In this document: positions 1-7,684 of the stretch, one piece after another
Numbering within the stretch: position 1 is the first letter of the stretch
How the letters are laid out: the number at the start of each line of letters is the position of its first letter
From: Acidobacteriota bacterium
GTDB lineage: Bacteria; Acidobacteriota; Blastocatellia; Pyrinomonadales; Pyrinomonadaceae
Direction: 5' to 3'
DNA length: 64,000 nucleotides
NCBI GenBank assembly: GCA_019239425.1
Contig: JAFAZX010000022.1
Location: 55,699 to 119,698 of the forward strand
Notes under the pieces: model-generated
What the model saw: only the letters and a program-made list of their open reading frames with translations
The model's database searches: none
What the model was told of the DNA's origin: nothing
Position numbers and translations under genes: made by a program

Positions 1-344
1 CGTTGAAGGCCGGCGACAGAAGCAGCTTCGAGGTCATCGTCCGCAACGTCGGCGGCGAGACGTGGCCCGCCGTCGCGGACACTTCGGGGCTATACGCCGT
101 CTCTCTGCGCGCGCGCTGGTCGAGGGCGGACGGCGCGCCGCTCGACCAGGAGGAGTCCGCGGCGCGCATCCCCTTCGACATGGAGCCGGGCGACACGGCC
201 GGGCTGAAGCTGGAAGTCACGGCACCCGCCGCGCCGGGCGAATACGTTCTCGAACTGTTTGTGGTACAAGAGGGCGTCGCACCGTCGCACGCGCCTGGCG
301 CGGAGCCTTTGCGGGCGACGGTCAAAGTCTCTCCCATCTCTTAA
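1..344 (+). CDS. C-terminal end of a PMT/ArnT-like membrane glycosyltransferase (partial)
   Basis: The gene enters from the left edge, so its start lies outside the window; reading phase begins at base 3. The visible 113 residues match the C-terminal domain of the next gene: shared blocks include IVRN(V/L)GGE/VxWPAV, YAVSLR, (D/V)EPGD and APxxPGEYVLE. The domain looks like an Ig-like beta-sandwich carried after the membrane part of the enzyme. The same strand and about 97 bp spacing to the next gene suggest a tandem duplication, probably co-transcribed. That the missing part is a multi-spanning glycosyltransferase is inferred from the paralogue alone. Confidence 0.75.
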   Translation, partial: LKAGDRSSFEVIVRNVGGETWPAVADTSGLYAVSLRARWSRADGAPLDQEESAARIPFDMEPGDTAGLKLEVTAPAAPGEYVLELFVVQEGVAPSHAPGAEPLRATVKVSPIS

Positions 345-441
345 ATCGAACGTGCCGACGGAGGCGCACGGGCTCGCGGCGGTGACGGCGGGCCGCTGCG
401 CTACCGTGGGTGGTTCTGACCTCATAGGTTGACCCCACTCG

Positions 442-2349
442 ATGACACGCCACGTCGAAAGAGTGCGACGCCTCGCCCCGGCCGCGGGCCTGTGCGTGCT
501 GGCCTTCGCGCTCTACGCGGCGGGTGTCCCCGACAACCCGCCCGGCTTCCACATCGACGAGTCTTCCATCGCTTACAACGCGCACCTCATCACACAGTCG
601 GGCCGCGACGAGTACGGCGAGGAGTGGCCGCTCCACTTCCGCTCCCTCGACGATTACAAGAGCCCGGCCTACGTCTACCTGCTCGCCGCCGTCTTCCGCG
701 CGGCGGGGCCGAGCGTCGCGGCCGCGCGTTACTTGAGCGCGGCGCTCGGCGTGCTGGCGGCGCTCGCGCTGGGACTGCTGGGCGCGCGGCTGACGGGATG
801 TCGCCGGGCGGGGCTGCTGACTTTTCTGACCGCGCTGCTGACGCCGTGGCTGTTCGGTCTGAGCCGCGTGGCCGTCGAGGTCGCGGCCTACCCGCTCGCG
901 GTCGCCCTCTTCCTGCTCTCGACGCGGCGCGCGGCGCGTCGAGAGGCGTGGGGCGTCCTGGATTCCGCGTGCGTCGCCGCCGCACTCGCGCTCATCACCT
1001 ACACCTACTCGACTGGGCGTCTGACGGGGCCGCTGCTCGCGCTCGGGCTCGCGCTGCTCTTGACGAAGAGAGAGCGGCTGCGTCCGTTGTTGACGACGTG
1101 GCTGCTGTACGGACTCGCGCTCGTCCCGCTCTACGTCTACCAACGGCGCCACCCCGGGGCGCTGACCAAGCGCTTCAGCTACATGACCTACGTCACGCCG
1201 GAGAGCGGCTACGCGGAGGTCGCCTGGGAGTTCGTCAAGCACTTTCTAGGGAACCTCAACCCCTGGCGGATGGTCGTCACCGGCGACGTGAACGAGCACC
1301 AGATCGCGAGCGTGCCCGGCGCGGGGCTGGTACTGTTGGCGACGTTCGCGCTCGCACTGTGCGGCGCGTGGCTCGCTCTCAAAGCGGCGCGGGGCGACGC
1401 CTGGTGGCGCCTCTTCTGCTACGGGCTCGTCGCCTCAGTCGTCCCCGCGTCGCTGACGAACGACTACTTCCACGCGCCGCGGCTGGCGGCGCTGCCGGTC
1501 TTCCTCATCGCGCTCTGCGCGCCGGCCGCCGCGCGGATGATGGACGGGCGGAGGCCGAGGGTCGCTTTGTACCTGGTCGTCCTGCTGCTCGTCGGGCAGG
1601 GGGCTTACTTCCAGTGGCGCTTCCACGCGCACCCGCCGGAGCGCTGGTACGTCTTCGACGCGCGCTTCCCTTCGAAGATACTCGCGCCCGCGCTCGAAGC
1701 TTCCCGCGGCCGTGCCGTCTACCTCTACGACCCGCCGGGCCGCTCCGGCTACATCCAGGCGCTCTGGCACGGCGTGCTGGGTGGCGTTGACCCCTCGCGG
1801 TTCGTCCGCCTCGGGCCGGGCGAACAGCCTCCGCCCGGCGCGATGGTCATCAGCACCGAAGATAAGTGTGACAACTGTAGCCTCCTGGCGCGACACGTCG
1901 GCTACACCCTCTACGCCGTCGAGCCGACGGATTTGAAAGTGGAGGGGGCGCGGCTCCCGCCCGAGGCCCTGCGCGCTAACATCACTTCGCCCGACCTGCC
2001 GCGCACGCTCGGCCCCGGCGAGCAACGCATTCTCAAAGTGATCGTGAGAAACCTCGGCGGCGTGAGCTGGCCCGCCGTCGGCGAAAAGGGCGGGCGGTAC
2101 GCCGTGTCGCTGCGTCACCGCTGGCTGACGGCGGACGGCTCGCCCTTCGCCGTCGAAGAGTGGCGGGAGCACGTTTATTACGATGTCGAGCCCGGCGATA
2201 GCATCGGTCTGACGCCGCACGTCACCGCCCCCGAGACGCCCGGCGACTACGTCCTCGAATTCGACATGACGCAGGAGGGCGTCGCCTGGTTCGGCGCGCA
2301 CGGCTCGAAGACGCTGAGGGCGCGGGTGAAGGTCTTGCCCGGCGGGTGA
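442..2349 (+). CDS. PMT/ArnT-like integral membrane glycosyltransferase with C-terminal Ig-like domain
   Basis: This 635-residue protein is predicted to transfer a sugar from a polyprenyl-phosphate donor outside the cytoplasmic membrane. It starts with a TM helix, followed by a loop with the acidic motif HIDES (about residue 38) and a second DDYKSPAYVY motif (about 70), the arrangement of the PMT_2/ArnT (GT39/GT83) fold. About ten hydrophobic segments follow to about residue 390. Residues about 515-635 form a soluble domain shared with the partial gene upstream. Length fits the family plus this extra domain. The ATG has only a weak upstream purine stretch. The acceptor (lipid, protein or polysaccharide) cannot be told from sequence. 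Confidence 0.8.
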   Translation: MTRHVERVRRLAPAAGLCVLAFALYAAGVPDNPPGFHIDESSIAYNAHLITQSGRDEYGEEWPLHFRSLDDYKSPAYVYLLAAVFRAAGPSVAAARYLSAALGVLAALALGLLGARLTGCRRAGLLTFLTALLTPWLFGLSRVAVEVAAYPLAVALFLLSTRRAARREAWGVLDSACVAAALALITYTYSTGRLTGPLLALGLALLLTKRERLRPLLTTWLLYGLALVPLYVYQRRHPGALTKRFSYMTYVTPESGYAEVAWEFVKHFLGNLNPWRMVVTGDVNEHQIASVPGAGLVLLATFALALCGAWLALKAARGDAWWRLFCYGLVASVVPASLTNDYFHAPRLAALPVFLIALCAPAAARMMDGRRPRVALYLVVLLLVGQGAYFQWRFHAHPPERWYVFDARFPSKILAPALEASRGRAVYLYDPPGRSGYIQALWHGVLGGVDPSRFVRLGPGEQPPPGAMVISTEDKCDNCSLLARHVGYTLYAVEPTDLKVEGARLPPEALRANITSPDLPRTLGPGEQRILKVIVRNLGGVSWPAVGEKGGRYAVSLRHRWLTADGSPFAVEEWREHVYYDVEPGDSIGLTPHVTAPETPGDYVLEFDMTQEGVAWFGAHGSKTLRARVKVLPGG

Positions 2350-2390
2350 GCCGGTTAAGGAGTTACTTGACTATGATGTGCGGGGAGTTT

Positions 2391-2461
2391 CACCACAGAG
2401 ACACAGAGGCACAGCTTTGAAGGCATAACTCAACAAGCTGTGTCTCTGTGTCTCTGTGGTG
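2391..2461. repeat. Inverted-repeat element, family A (accacagagacacag arms)
   Basis: Two 27-bp arms (2391-2417 and 2435-2461) are near-perfect reverse complements around a 17-bp loop. The arms consist of short repeats of the type cagagaca/cagaggca. The same family occurs at 15915-15994, 46552-46606 (decayed) and 59121-59196. This copy lies exactly at the broken 5' edge of the transporter remnant that follows. Confidence 0.9.
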
Positions 2462-2641
2462 AACGAATGTCACGCCACCTTCAAAGTGACGTATACGGTC
2501 TCGACTCCCTGCAACGCCATCGTCTACGGCTCCGGCTACGTCCCGCTCGCGCGCATGATCCGCTACGGGATTCTTCTCGACGTGGTCGGCGCCTTCGTCA
2601 TCGTCGTCCTCGTCAAGCTGCTCGTGCCTTTTCTGAGATGA
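2462..2641 (+). pseudogene. C-terminal remnant of a DASS/SLC13-type anion:sodium symporter
   Basis: About 60 codons remain open. They encode TPCNAIVYGSGYVPL followed by a hydrophobic helix ending KLLVPFLR, which matches the last transmembrane hairpin of divalent anion:Na+ symporters (usual length over 450 residues). Everything upstream is missing: coding similarity begins at the edge of the inverted repeat ending at 2461. The fragment has no start signal of its own; a GTG in the repeat gives a formal 61-residue ORF. It overlaps the 3' end of the converging sigma-like gene by 29 bp. It is probably a leftover of deletion or recombination at the repeat. Confidence 0.7.
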
Positions 2642-3329
2642 GTCTCGCGGCCGGGTACGGCCGGGAGCGGCCCGCCACTAGACGGGGCGGCGCCGGCCGC
2701 GCCGCGCCCGGCGGGAGCGAAAAGTAGAAGGACTGAAGTTTCACCTTTATGCGGTGAGCCCTGATCCGCAGCGCGTTGACGGGAATCCCGTAACGCTCCG
2801 CCAACTCCTTCCGGTGGTTGATCCGGCCGCCCCCTTCCCCCTGGTAGTAGGAGAGGATCAGCTCGCGCTCCGCGTCCGTGAGCATCAGCAGGGCGAATTC
2901 GAGATGGCCGAAATGATCCTCGGTCTCTTCGACCTCTTTGGGGTCTTTGAGCAGGGGCAGAGAGTAGCGGAAGTACTCCATCGCCTCGCGCCTCCTCCGC
3001 AACTCCGCGAGCTGCTCGTACAGCATGACGCGCGCGATGCCGAAGCAGTAGCGCTCGACATCGGGGACGGACGCCCCCGCGTGAATCCTCCGGGCGGCGC
3101 GATCCATCACCTCGTCCGCGTGCCCGTCCGCGTGTTCGCAGTTTCTGTTTTCGAAGAACGTGACCAGCTTGCGCCGGATGCGTTCGTACCGCTCCCCGGC
3201 CCTCTCGCGGTCTGCGTTGAGGTTCGCCAGTAACGCCTCGAAGGTCGCGGGGGTAAGACGAGAGTATGGTTCGTAGTTGATGTTCCGGAGGGCACGGGCG
3301 CCCGTCCACTCGGCCGTAGGGTTGAACAT
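2613..3329 (-). CDS. sigma-70-like (ECF-type) RNA polymerase sigma factor
   Basis: About 238 residues. Residues about 35-130 have a helical, charged composition consistent with sigma region 2. Residues about 150-200 hold a region-4-like helix-turn-helix (LTDAERELILSYY, then ELAERYGIPVNALRIRAHR). The C-terminal 40 residues are Arg/Ala/Pro-rich and overlap the transporter remnant on the other strand. I prefer the ATG at 3329; an in-frame TTG at 3359 would add ten residues, and neither has a strong Shine-Dalgarno. The gene diverges from a secreted-protein gene across a region with two operator-like palindromes. No anti-sigma factor gene is adjacent. It would redirect RNA polymerase to an unknown regulon. 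Confidence 0.65.
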   Translation of the reverse strand: MFNPTAEWTGARALRNINYEPYSRLTPATFEALLANLNADRERAGERYERIRRKLVTFFENRNCEHADGHADEVMDRAARRIHAGASVPDVERYCFGIARVMLYEQLAELRRRREAMEYFRYSLPLLKDPKEVEETEDHFGHLEFALLMLTDAERELILSYYQGEGGGRINHRKELAERYGIPVNALRIRAHRIKVKLQSFYFSLPPGAARPAPPRLVAGRSRPYPAARLISEKARAA

Positions 3330-3554
3330 GGTCTTGGTTTCCGATGGGGTTTTGGGCAAAGCCGCCTCGCGCCCTTCGCGCGGAGACGTTCCGTCACGAA
3401 CAGTGGTCTGCGTGGTGGCGGCGGTCTCTGCTTTTGCTACCGGCGTGCCGGGTTCGCTGGCGGGAGACGGCGCGTGCCGCGGGAAGGTCTAAGTCGAAGC
3501 CGTGTGAGCTTTAGGGCAATCGCGGGGGAAGGGCAGACGGGAACTCCGGCCGGC

Positions 3555-3624
3555 CCCGAGGCGGCGCGGCCTATCAATGTTGATAGTCGCGACTATCAAC
3601 ATTGATAGGCCGCGCCGCCTCGGG
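3555..3624. promoter_or_regulatory. Perfect 70-bp palindrome containing two 16-bp operator-like sites
   Basis: Two 35-bp arms are exact reverse complements with no loop (axis between 3589 and 3590). Within them lie two dyad sites, CTATCAATGTTGATAG (3571-3586) and CTATCAACATTGATAG (3593-3608), separated by TCGCGA. Their centres are 22 bp apart, about two helical turns, as expected for two repressor dimers on one DNA face. The site lies between divergent genes, ending 28 bp before the -35 box of the rightward promoter. The binding protein is unknown; MarR- or PadR-type dimers are possible readers. Confidence 0.7.
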
Positions 3625-3652
3625 CGTCCTGTCAGACGACGGTGCGAAAGCG

Positions 3653-3680
3653 TTGACGCGCCCGGGCGCGGGCGTATAAT
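3653..3680 (+). promoter_or_regulatory. sigma-70-type promoter for the secreted-protein gene at 3717
   Basis: TTGACG (3653-3658) and a perfect TATAAT (3675-3680) are separated by 16 bp. Transcription would start near 3687, leaving a leader of about 30 nt with the ribosome site GGAGGG before the ATG at 3717. It is the clearest housekeeping promoter in the window and lies just downstream of the double palindrome. Confidence 0.75.
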
Positions 3681-3716
3681 CCACCCACACAGACCCCGCG
3701 GACAGGAGGGAACGAG

Positions 3717-4319
3717 ATGAGGCGTCTGACCTTTTTGCTGGCCTGCACGGCGCTGCTGGCCGCCAACGCCGCGGCGCAGACCGCCCCCGCGAAAGAGGCG
3801 GTGCTGGAGATTCACCGGTTCGGCTGGTTTGAGGCGACGGCGCCCATGGCCGACCGTTCGGATACGGCCTATCAGGTGTTGGCGACTCTGAAGTGGAGGC
3901 AGGAGCACGCCGCGGGGCGCGGCGACTACGGTGTGGCGTTCGTGGTGAAGAACGTGACCCGGAAGCCGATCAAGTCGGTCAGCCTGGGCTTCGTCTTCCG
4001 GGACGCGGCGACGGGCCGGGTCTTCCTGACTTACAACCGGCGCTTCGACGAGAGGATAGGCCCCGGCGAGAAGAGGGCGCTTAGTCACACCATCAAGAAG
4101 GGGGAGGAGCCGGACAGCTTCAGCCCCGCCGCGCCGAGTGCGGCGCTCCTCGAATACACCAGGAGCTGCGGCGACAGGTCGGTCTACTTCGACCCGAAGA
4201 GCGGCAAACTCGTCGAGAGAAAAGTCCGGGAAGGAGAGAAATCCATCCCCGACTTCTGCTCCATCCAGCCGGCCGTCACGCGCATAGTTTACGAGGACGG
4301 CACCTTCTGGCAGCCGTAG
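3717..4319 (+). CDS. Secreted protein of unknown function
   Basis: A 200-residue protein with a clear signal peptide (MRRLTFLLACTALLAANAAAQ, cleavage after AAA-Q near residue 21). The mature part looks beta-rich: VAFVVKNVTRKPIKSVSLGFVF resembles an Ig-like strand pattern, as in proteins describing unequal loading of side domains. Two cysteines near the C-terminus could form a disulfide in the periplasm. It has a strong ribosome site (GGAGGG), a consensus promoter and an upstream double operator, so it is likely a regulated gene transcribed alone. I do not recognise a family. Confidence 0.75.
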   Translation: MRRLTFLLACTALLAANAAAQTAPAKEAVLEIHRFGWFEATAPMADRSDTAYQVLATLKWRQEHAAGRGDYGVAFVVKNVTRKPIKSVSLGFVFRDAATGRVFLTYNRRFDERIGPGEKRALSHTIKKGEEPDSFSPAAPSAALLEYTRSCGDRSVYFDPKSGKLVERKVREGEKSIPDFCSIQPAVTRIVYEDGTFWQP

Positions 4320-4363
4320 AGAGCGCCTTCATTCTTCCCTCAATCCGCGTCCCGCGCTTCGTC

Positions 4364-5251
4364 TCACCAGCCGGTGGCGAAGAGTCCTTCGGCGGCCCTC
4401 AGCCCGCAGTTCTGATACTTGTCATAGGCCTTCGCCGTGCGTTGCCTGACCTGCTCGCCGTCCTCCCCGGCGAGCCAGCCGTCGAGCGCGGCCTTCAAGA
4501 CGTAAGCCTCGGGCGCCATCAGGTTGGTCGTCCAGACCAGGGGGCGCGCGCCCGTCTCCTTCAGCCCCTCGGCGAAGAACCTCTTGCTGGCGCAGGCGAG
4601 GATGACGGCGTCGCGTCGCGCTTCGTCGCGGCGTTTGGGCAGGCTCGGGAGCCGGAAGTCCATCAGCCCGTCGTGGCCGACGTACGCGACGAGGTGCGCC
4701 GCCGCCCCGCGCCCGAGTCCGTAAGTCTTGCCGTTGTCTTCGAAGGTCGGGTTGAGGTTCCCCGAAGCGACGTTGAAGAAATCGGCGGTGGCCTGCTTGA
4801 TCTCGGCCCCGCGGTAAGCGTCGGCGACGAGGTACGCGTCCAGAGTCTTGTGCTTGTAGACGACGCGCGCGAGGATTTTCGGCGAGGGGTTCTCGACGGA
4901 GGAGACCAGTCGCCACTCGCGCGAGGCGTCGAAGTGCGTCTTGACGCCGAAGCGCGCGCCCCAGTAGAGGTTGCGCGCGGGGTCGTCGCCGTTCCCCAGC
5001 GCGGGCGCGACGGGCACGATGCCCTGGTTCACGTTGTCGCACAGAGCGACAATGACGTAGGCCACCTTGCCCGCGTAAGCGTCGGTCTTGACCTCCGCCT
5101 GCGCCGCCGCCGCGCGCGGCTCGGTCGGGACGAGGCGCGTTGTCTCGCCGCCGCGCAGGGCGCCGCCCACGCACGACGCCAGTCCGCAGAGCAGGCCGAA
5201 GACCGCCAGCGCCGCGTCGAGCCAAAACTTCCGCGGAAACGTGTTGCTCAC
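4364..5251 (-). CDS. Lipoprotein with caspase-like (clan CD) cysteine peptidase motifs
   Basis: Starting from the GTG at 5251, which follows a good GGGGAGGT ribosome site, the protein has 296 residues. A hydrophobic N-terminus ends in a lipobox LASC (Cys27), so the protein is probably anchored to a membrane outside the cytoplasm. Two motifs fit the catalytic dyad of clan CD peptidases (caspase/CHAT/C13 type): a hydrophobic strand ending in GHDG (His193) and a second strand ending in ILACAS (Cys220). The segment VWTTNLMAPEAYVLKAALDGW after the Cys is also typical of that fold. A longer ORF reaches upstream to 5404 but would overlap the divergent dehydrogenase start. Substrate unknown; activity not proven. 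Confidence 0.65.
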   Translation of the reverse strand: MSNTFPRKFWLDAALAVFGLLCGLASCVGGALRGGETTRLVPTEPRAAAAQAEVKTDAYAGKVAYVIVALCDNVNQGIVPVAPALGNGDDPARNLYWGARFGVKTHFDASREWRLVSSVENPSPKILARVVYKHKTLDAYLVADAYRGAEIKQATADFFNVASGNLNPTFEDNGKTYGLGRGAAAHLVAYVGHDGLMDFRLPSLPKRRDEARRDAVILACASKRFFAEGLKETGARPLVWTTNLMAPEAYVLKAALDGWLAGEDGEQVRQRTAKAYDKYQNCGLRAAEGLFATGW

Positions 5252-5333
5252 GTGTGACCTCCCCGGGGAGGGTGTTAGGATTGACGCCGTAAGCTTTTGA
5301 CGCGCAACGCGCCCGAAGGTTCCGAAAGCTTCT

Positions 5334-6269
5334 ATGGAGAGGATCGTCTTTCTCGAACGCGACACGCTGACGTTGGAGCCGCGCCGCCCTTCGTTCGAGC
5401 ACACCTGGCAGTCTTACGGCGCGACGCGCCCCGAAGAGGTCTACGAGCGTCTGAAGGGCGCGACCGTCGCCGTCGTCAACAAGCTGCCCCTGCGCGCGGA
5501 GCTGCTCGAACGACTGCCCGACCTGCGGCTCATCGCCGTCGCCGCGACGGGGACGGACAACATCGACCTTGAGTTCTGCCGCGCGCGCGGGATAGAGGTC
5601 AGGAACGTCCGCGGCTACGCCCGCGAGACTCTGCCCGAGCACGTCCTCATGCTGGCGCTCGCGCTCAGCCGCAACCTCGTCCGCTTCCGCGAGGACGTGC
5701 GCGCCGGACTCTGGCAACAGTCGAAACAGTTCTGCCTGCACACGCGCGAGATACGCGACCTGCACGGCTCGACGCTGGGGCTGGTCGGCTACGGCACGCT
5801 CGGGCGCGGGGTCGAGCGCTTGGCGCGAGCTTTCGGGATGGAAGTCTTAATCTCAGAGCACAAGGGTGCGAGGGAACTGAGGGAAGGGCGCACGGCGTTC
5901 GGGGAAGTCCTGCGCCGCTCGGACGTGCTGACGCTTCACGTGCCGCTCAACGAAGAGACGCGAAACTTGATCGGGGGTGAAGAGCTGTCGCTGATGAAGA
6001 GCACGGCGCTCCTCATCAACTGCGCGCGCGGCGGCGTCGTGGACGAAGCGGCGCTGGCCGAAGCCCTGCGCGAAGGCCGCCTCGGCGGCGCGGGCGTGGA
6101 CGTGCTCTCGAAGGAGCCGCCGGGCGGAGACAACCCACTCCTCGACCCCGACCTGCCCAACCTCCTCGTCACGCCCCACGTCGCCTGGGCCGGCCGCGAG
6201 GCACAACAGGCGCTCGCCGACCAGCTCGTGGACAACATCGAGGCTTTCGTCTTACGACGAAAGCAGTGA
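5334..6269 (+). CDS. D-2-hydroxyacid dehydrogenase, NAD(P)-dependent (glycerate/hydroxypyruvate type)
   Basis: A 311-residue cytoplasmic oxidoreductase interconverting a 2-ketoacid and a D-2-hydroxyacid. The N- and C-terminal parts form the substrate domain and the middle forms the Rossmann domain with GYGTLGRG (about residue 152). The catalytic triad is visible: Arg232 in NCARGG, Glu261 in SKEPP and His282 in TPHVAW. Length agrees with the family. It is closer to HprA/glycerate dehydrogenase than to SerA, which also occurs at the right end of the window. The exact substrate is unknown. It diverges from the lipoprotein gene with an 82-bp gap. Confidence 0.88.
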   Translation: MERIVFLERDTLTLEPRRPSFEHTWQSYGATRPEEVYERLKGATVAVVNKLPLRAELLERLPDLRLIAVAATGTDNIDLEFCRARGIEVRNVRGYARETLPEHVLMLALALSRNLVRFREDVRAGLWQQSKQFCLHTREIRDLHGSTLGLVGYGTLGRGVERLARAFGMEVLISEHKGARELREGRTAFGEVLRRSDVLTLHVPLNEETRNLIGGEELSLMKSTALLINCARGGVVDEAALAEALREGRLGGAGVDVLSKEPPGGDNPLLDPDLPNLLVTPHVAWAGREAQQALADQLVDNIEAFVLRRKQ

Positions 6270-6340
6270 TAAGTGATGAGTGATAAGTGATAAGAAAGAC
6301 CTTCTCTTCTCTTATCACTTATCACTCATCACTTATCACT
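6265..6340. repeat. Inverted-repeat element, family B (agtgataagtgat arms)
   Basis: Arms 6265-6294 and 6311-6340 are perfect 30-bp reverse complements made of repeated gtgataa units. The element starts inside the last codons of the dehydrogenase and lies between converging genes, so it may act as a bidirectional terminator. A second copy lies at 12886-12959. Confidence 0.9.
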
Positions 6341-6351
6341 GATTAAACCTC

Positions 6352-6594
6352 TCAGTGCTCGGCCGTGTAGAGGCGTAGAATCTCCTGCCCCTGGCGGGAG
6401 CGTGGGTCGATGGTGCGGAGGTGCTTGCGGCCCTGCATCTCCCAGATGGCCGTGACCTGCCCGTCCTTCTCGACGGCGTGGTAGGTGATCTCTTCGGGCG
6501 CGGCCTCGGCCTGCGGCGCCGCCGCGGCGGCCGCCGCCGACTCCTCGCCCACCGGCTCCGCCGCGGGCGCGACCGCGTTCTCGTTCTCTGCCAT
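6352..6594 (-). CDS. Small acidic protein of unknown function
   Basis: An 80-residue protein with a good ribosome site (GGAGAGG about 9 nt before the ATG). The first 35 residues are low-complexity Ala/Glu-rich. The rest (ITYHAVEKDGQVTAIWEM, then GRKHLRTIDPRSRQGQEIL) looks like a small folded domain. It has no signal peptide, membrane segment or cysteine. It lies between two inverted-repeat elements and is probably transcribed alone. I do not recognise a family. Confidence 0.65.
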   Translation of the reverse strand: MAENENAVAPAAEPVGEESAAAAAAAPQAEAAPEEITYHAVEKDGQVTAIWEMQGRKHLRTIDPRSRQGQEILRLYTAEH

Positions 6595-6679
6595 TGCTGC
6601 TTTCCTCTCCGGACTGTCCGCTGGAATTTCTTGCTTCGGTTTGTGCGGAGAATTGTAATAAGGCGGGAGTTAAAAGGCA

Positions 6680-6761
6680 AAGCTGGGTGTTGGGTGTTGG
6701 GTGCTGGGTGCTGGGTAAGAGTTGATGTCTTAACCAGCACCCAACACCCAACACCCAGCTT
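6680..6761. repeat. Inverted-repeat element, family C (gctgggtgttgggtg arms)
   Basis: Arms 6680-6707 and 6734-6761 are perfect 28-bp reverse complements built from 7-bp units of the gggtgtt/gggtgct type. The right arm ends on the stop codon of the phosphatidyltransferase gene. Related copies lie at 54882-54959 and inside the helicase gene at 57773-57833. Confidence 0.9.
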
Positions 6762-7468
6762 CACGCCGCTTCGCGCTGCGCGAGGGGCACGGCGCGGGCG
6801 GGCTCGGTGCGTCGGCGCTGCTCCATGTCCCTGTGCCAGAGTTCGCGCTGCGTGCGGTAGGCGAGGACGCAGAGCGCGACGAAGCCGCAGGCGGCGACGT
6901 AAGGGAGCACCTTCGTCATCCTTCGCGTGCCGTAGAAGACGAGCAGCGAGTTGATGACGACGAGCGCGAGGCGGAACTCGGTCGGCCCGAGCTTGCCGTG
7001 GCTGATGTGGAAGCGCCCCGTCGCGGCGAAGGCCAGGAACGAGTTGACCATGAAGCCGCCGAAGACCGCGAGGACGAGAAGCAGGCTCAGGTGCGCCGTC
7101 GCCGGGAGCACCAGCGCGTAGCCGCCGAGCACCGCGCACAGGAAAGCGAAGTCGAGCAGGTGATCCATGTAGAAGCCCCAGCGGACGAGCCCCGTCCCGC
7201 GGTGCTTCCCGACCTTCCCGTCGAAGAAGTCCGTCGCCCACTGGAGCGCGATCATCGCGGACGAGCCCCACAGCCAGCGTAAATCCGCGGCCGCCAGATA
7301 CCCGAACGCGACGAGCCCCGCGCACCACACGAGCGTCAACATCGTCAGGTGGTGCGTCCCCAGCCACAAAGGGATGCGCGGCACGAACCGCGCCGCCAGC
7401 CGCCGCTCCAGCGGCGACAGCAAAGACGTACTCGACTTCGTCGCCAGCGCAAACTGTTCTCTCTGCAT
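6761..7468 (-). CDS. CDP-alcohol phosphatidyltransferase family protein
   Basis: A 235-residue integral membrane enzyme that would exchange the CMP of a CDP-alcohol for another alcohol in phospholipid synthesis. The family motif is recognisable: DG-x2-G-K, then G-x3-D-x3-D in FDGKVGKHRG...WGFYMDHLLD. The usual A-R of the motif is replaced by G-K, while all the metal-binding Asp positions are kept. About five to six hydrophobic segments are present. The ATG at 7468 is preferred because an upstream TTG (7519) lacks a ribosome site. The substrate cannot be assigned. A strong hairpin separates it from the gene upstream. Confidence 0.75.
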   Translation of the reverse strand: MQREQFALATKSSTSLLSPLERRLAARFVPRIPLWLGTHHLTMLTLVWCAGLVAFGYLAAADLRWLWGSSAMIALQWATDFFDGKVGKHRGTGLVRWGFYMDHLLDFAFLCAVLGGYALVLPATAHLSLLLVLAVFGGFMVNSFLAFAATGRFHISHGKLGPTEFRLALVVINSLLVFYGTRRMTKVLPYVAACGFVALCVLAYRTQRELWHRDMEQRRRTEPARAVPLAQREAA

Positions 7469-7630
7469 CTCTCCAAAACTCCTCCCCGAAGGCTCGGGAT
7501 GACGACTGCGCGGGTGCAAGCGACGTACCGTACCCGAATTCGGACGGATCCGCTGTCAGCGGCGACGTACGGCCCGCGCTGGCGGCGTGTCGGCGCAGAA
7601 AAGAGTTTACACGTGACGGATAAATAGCGC

Positions 7631-7662
7631 GGCGCGGCGGGGGCCCGAGCCCCCGCCGCGCC
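7631..7662 (-). terminator. GC-rich hairpin, probable terminator
   Basis: A perfect 14-bp stem (7631-7644 with 7649-7662) and a ccga tetraloop lie 23 bp beyond the stop codon of the caspase-like gene at 7685. Read on the minus strand, the hairpin is followed by an A/T-rich stretch, ctatttatcc, rather than a clean T-run. Confidence 0.6.
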
Positions 7663-7684
7663 CGACGTTTCGCGGCCCCAGCCT

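Noticed and set aside
4364..5404. Longer 346-codon form of the caspase-like gene
   Set aside because: The extra 51 codons run through the divergent dehydrogenase start and would bury the signal sequence; the GTG at 5251 has a good ribosome site.
6680..6761. Short direct repeats (gggtgtt units) considered as a CRISPR or VNTR array
   Set aside because: Units are 7 bp without spacers, and the two blocks are reverse complements, so this is an inverted-repeat element.
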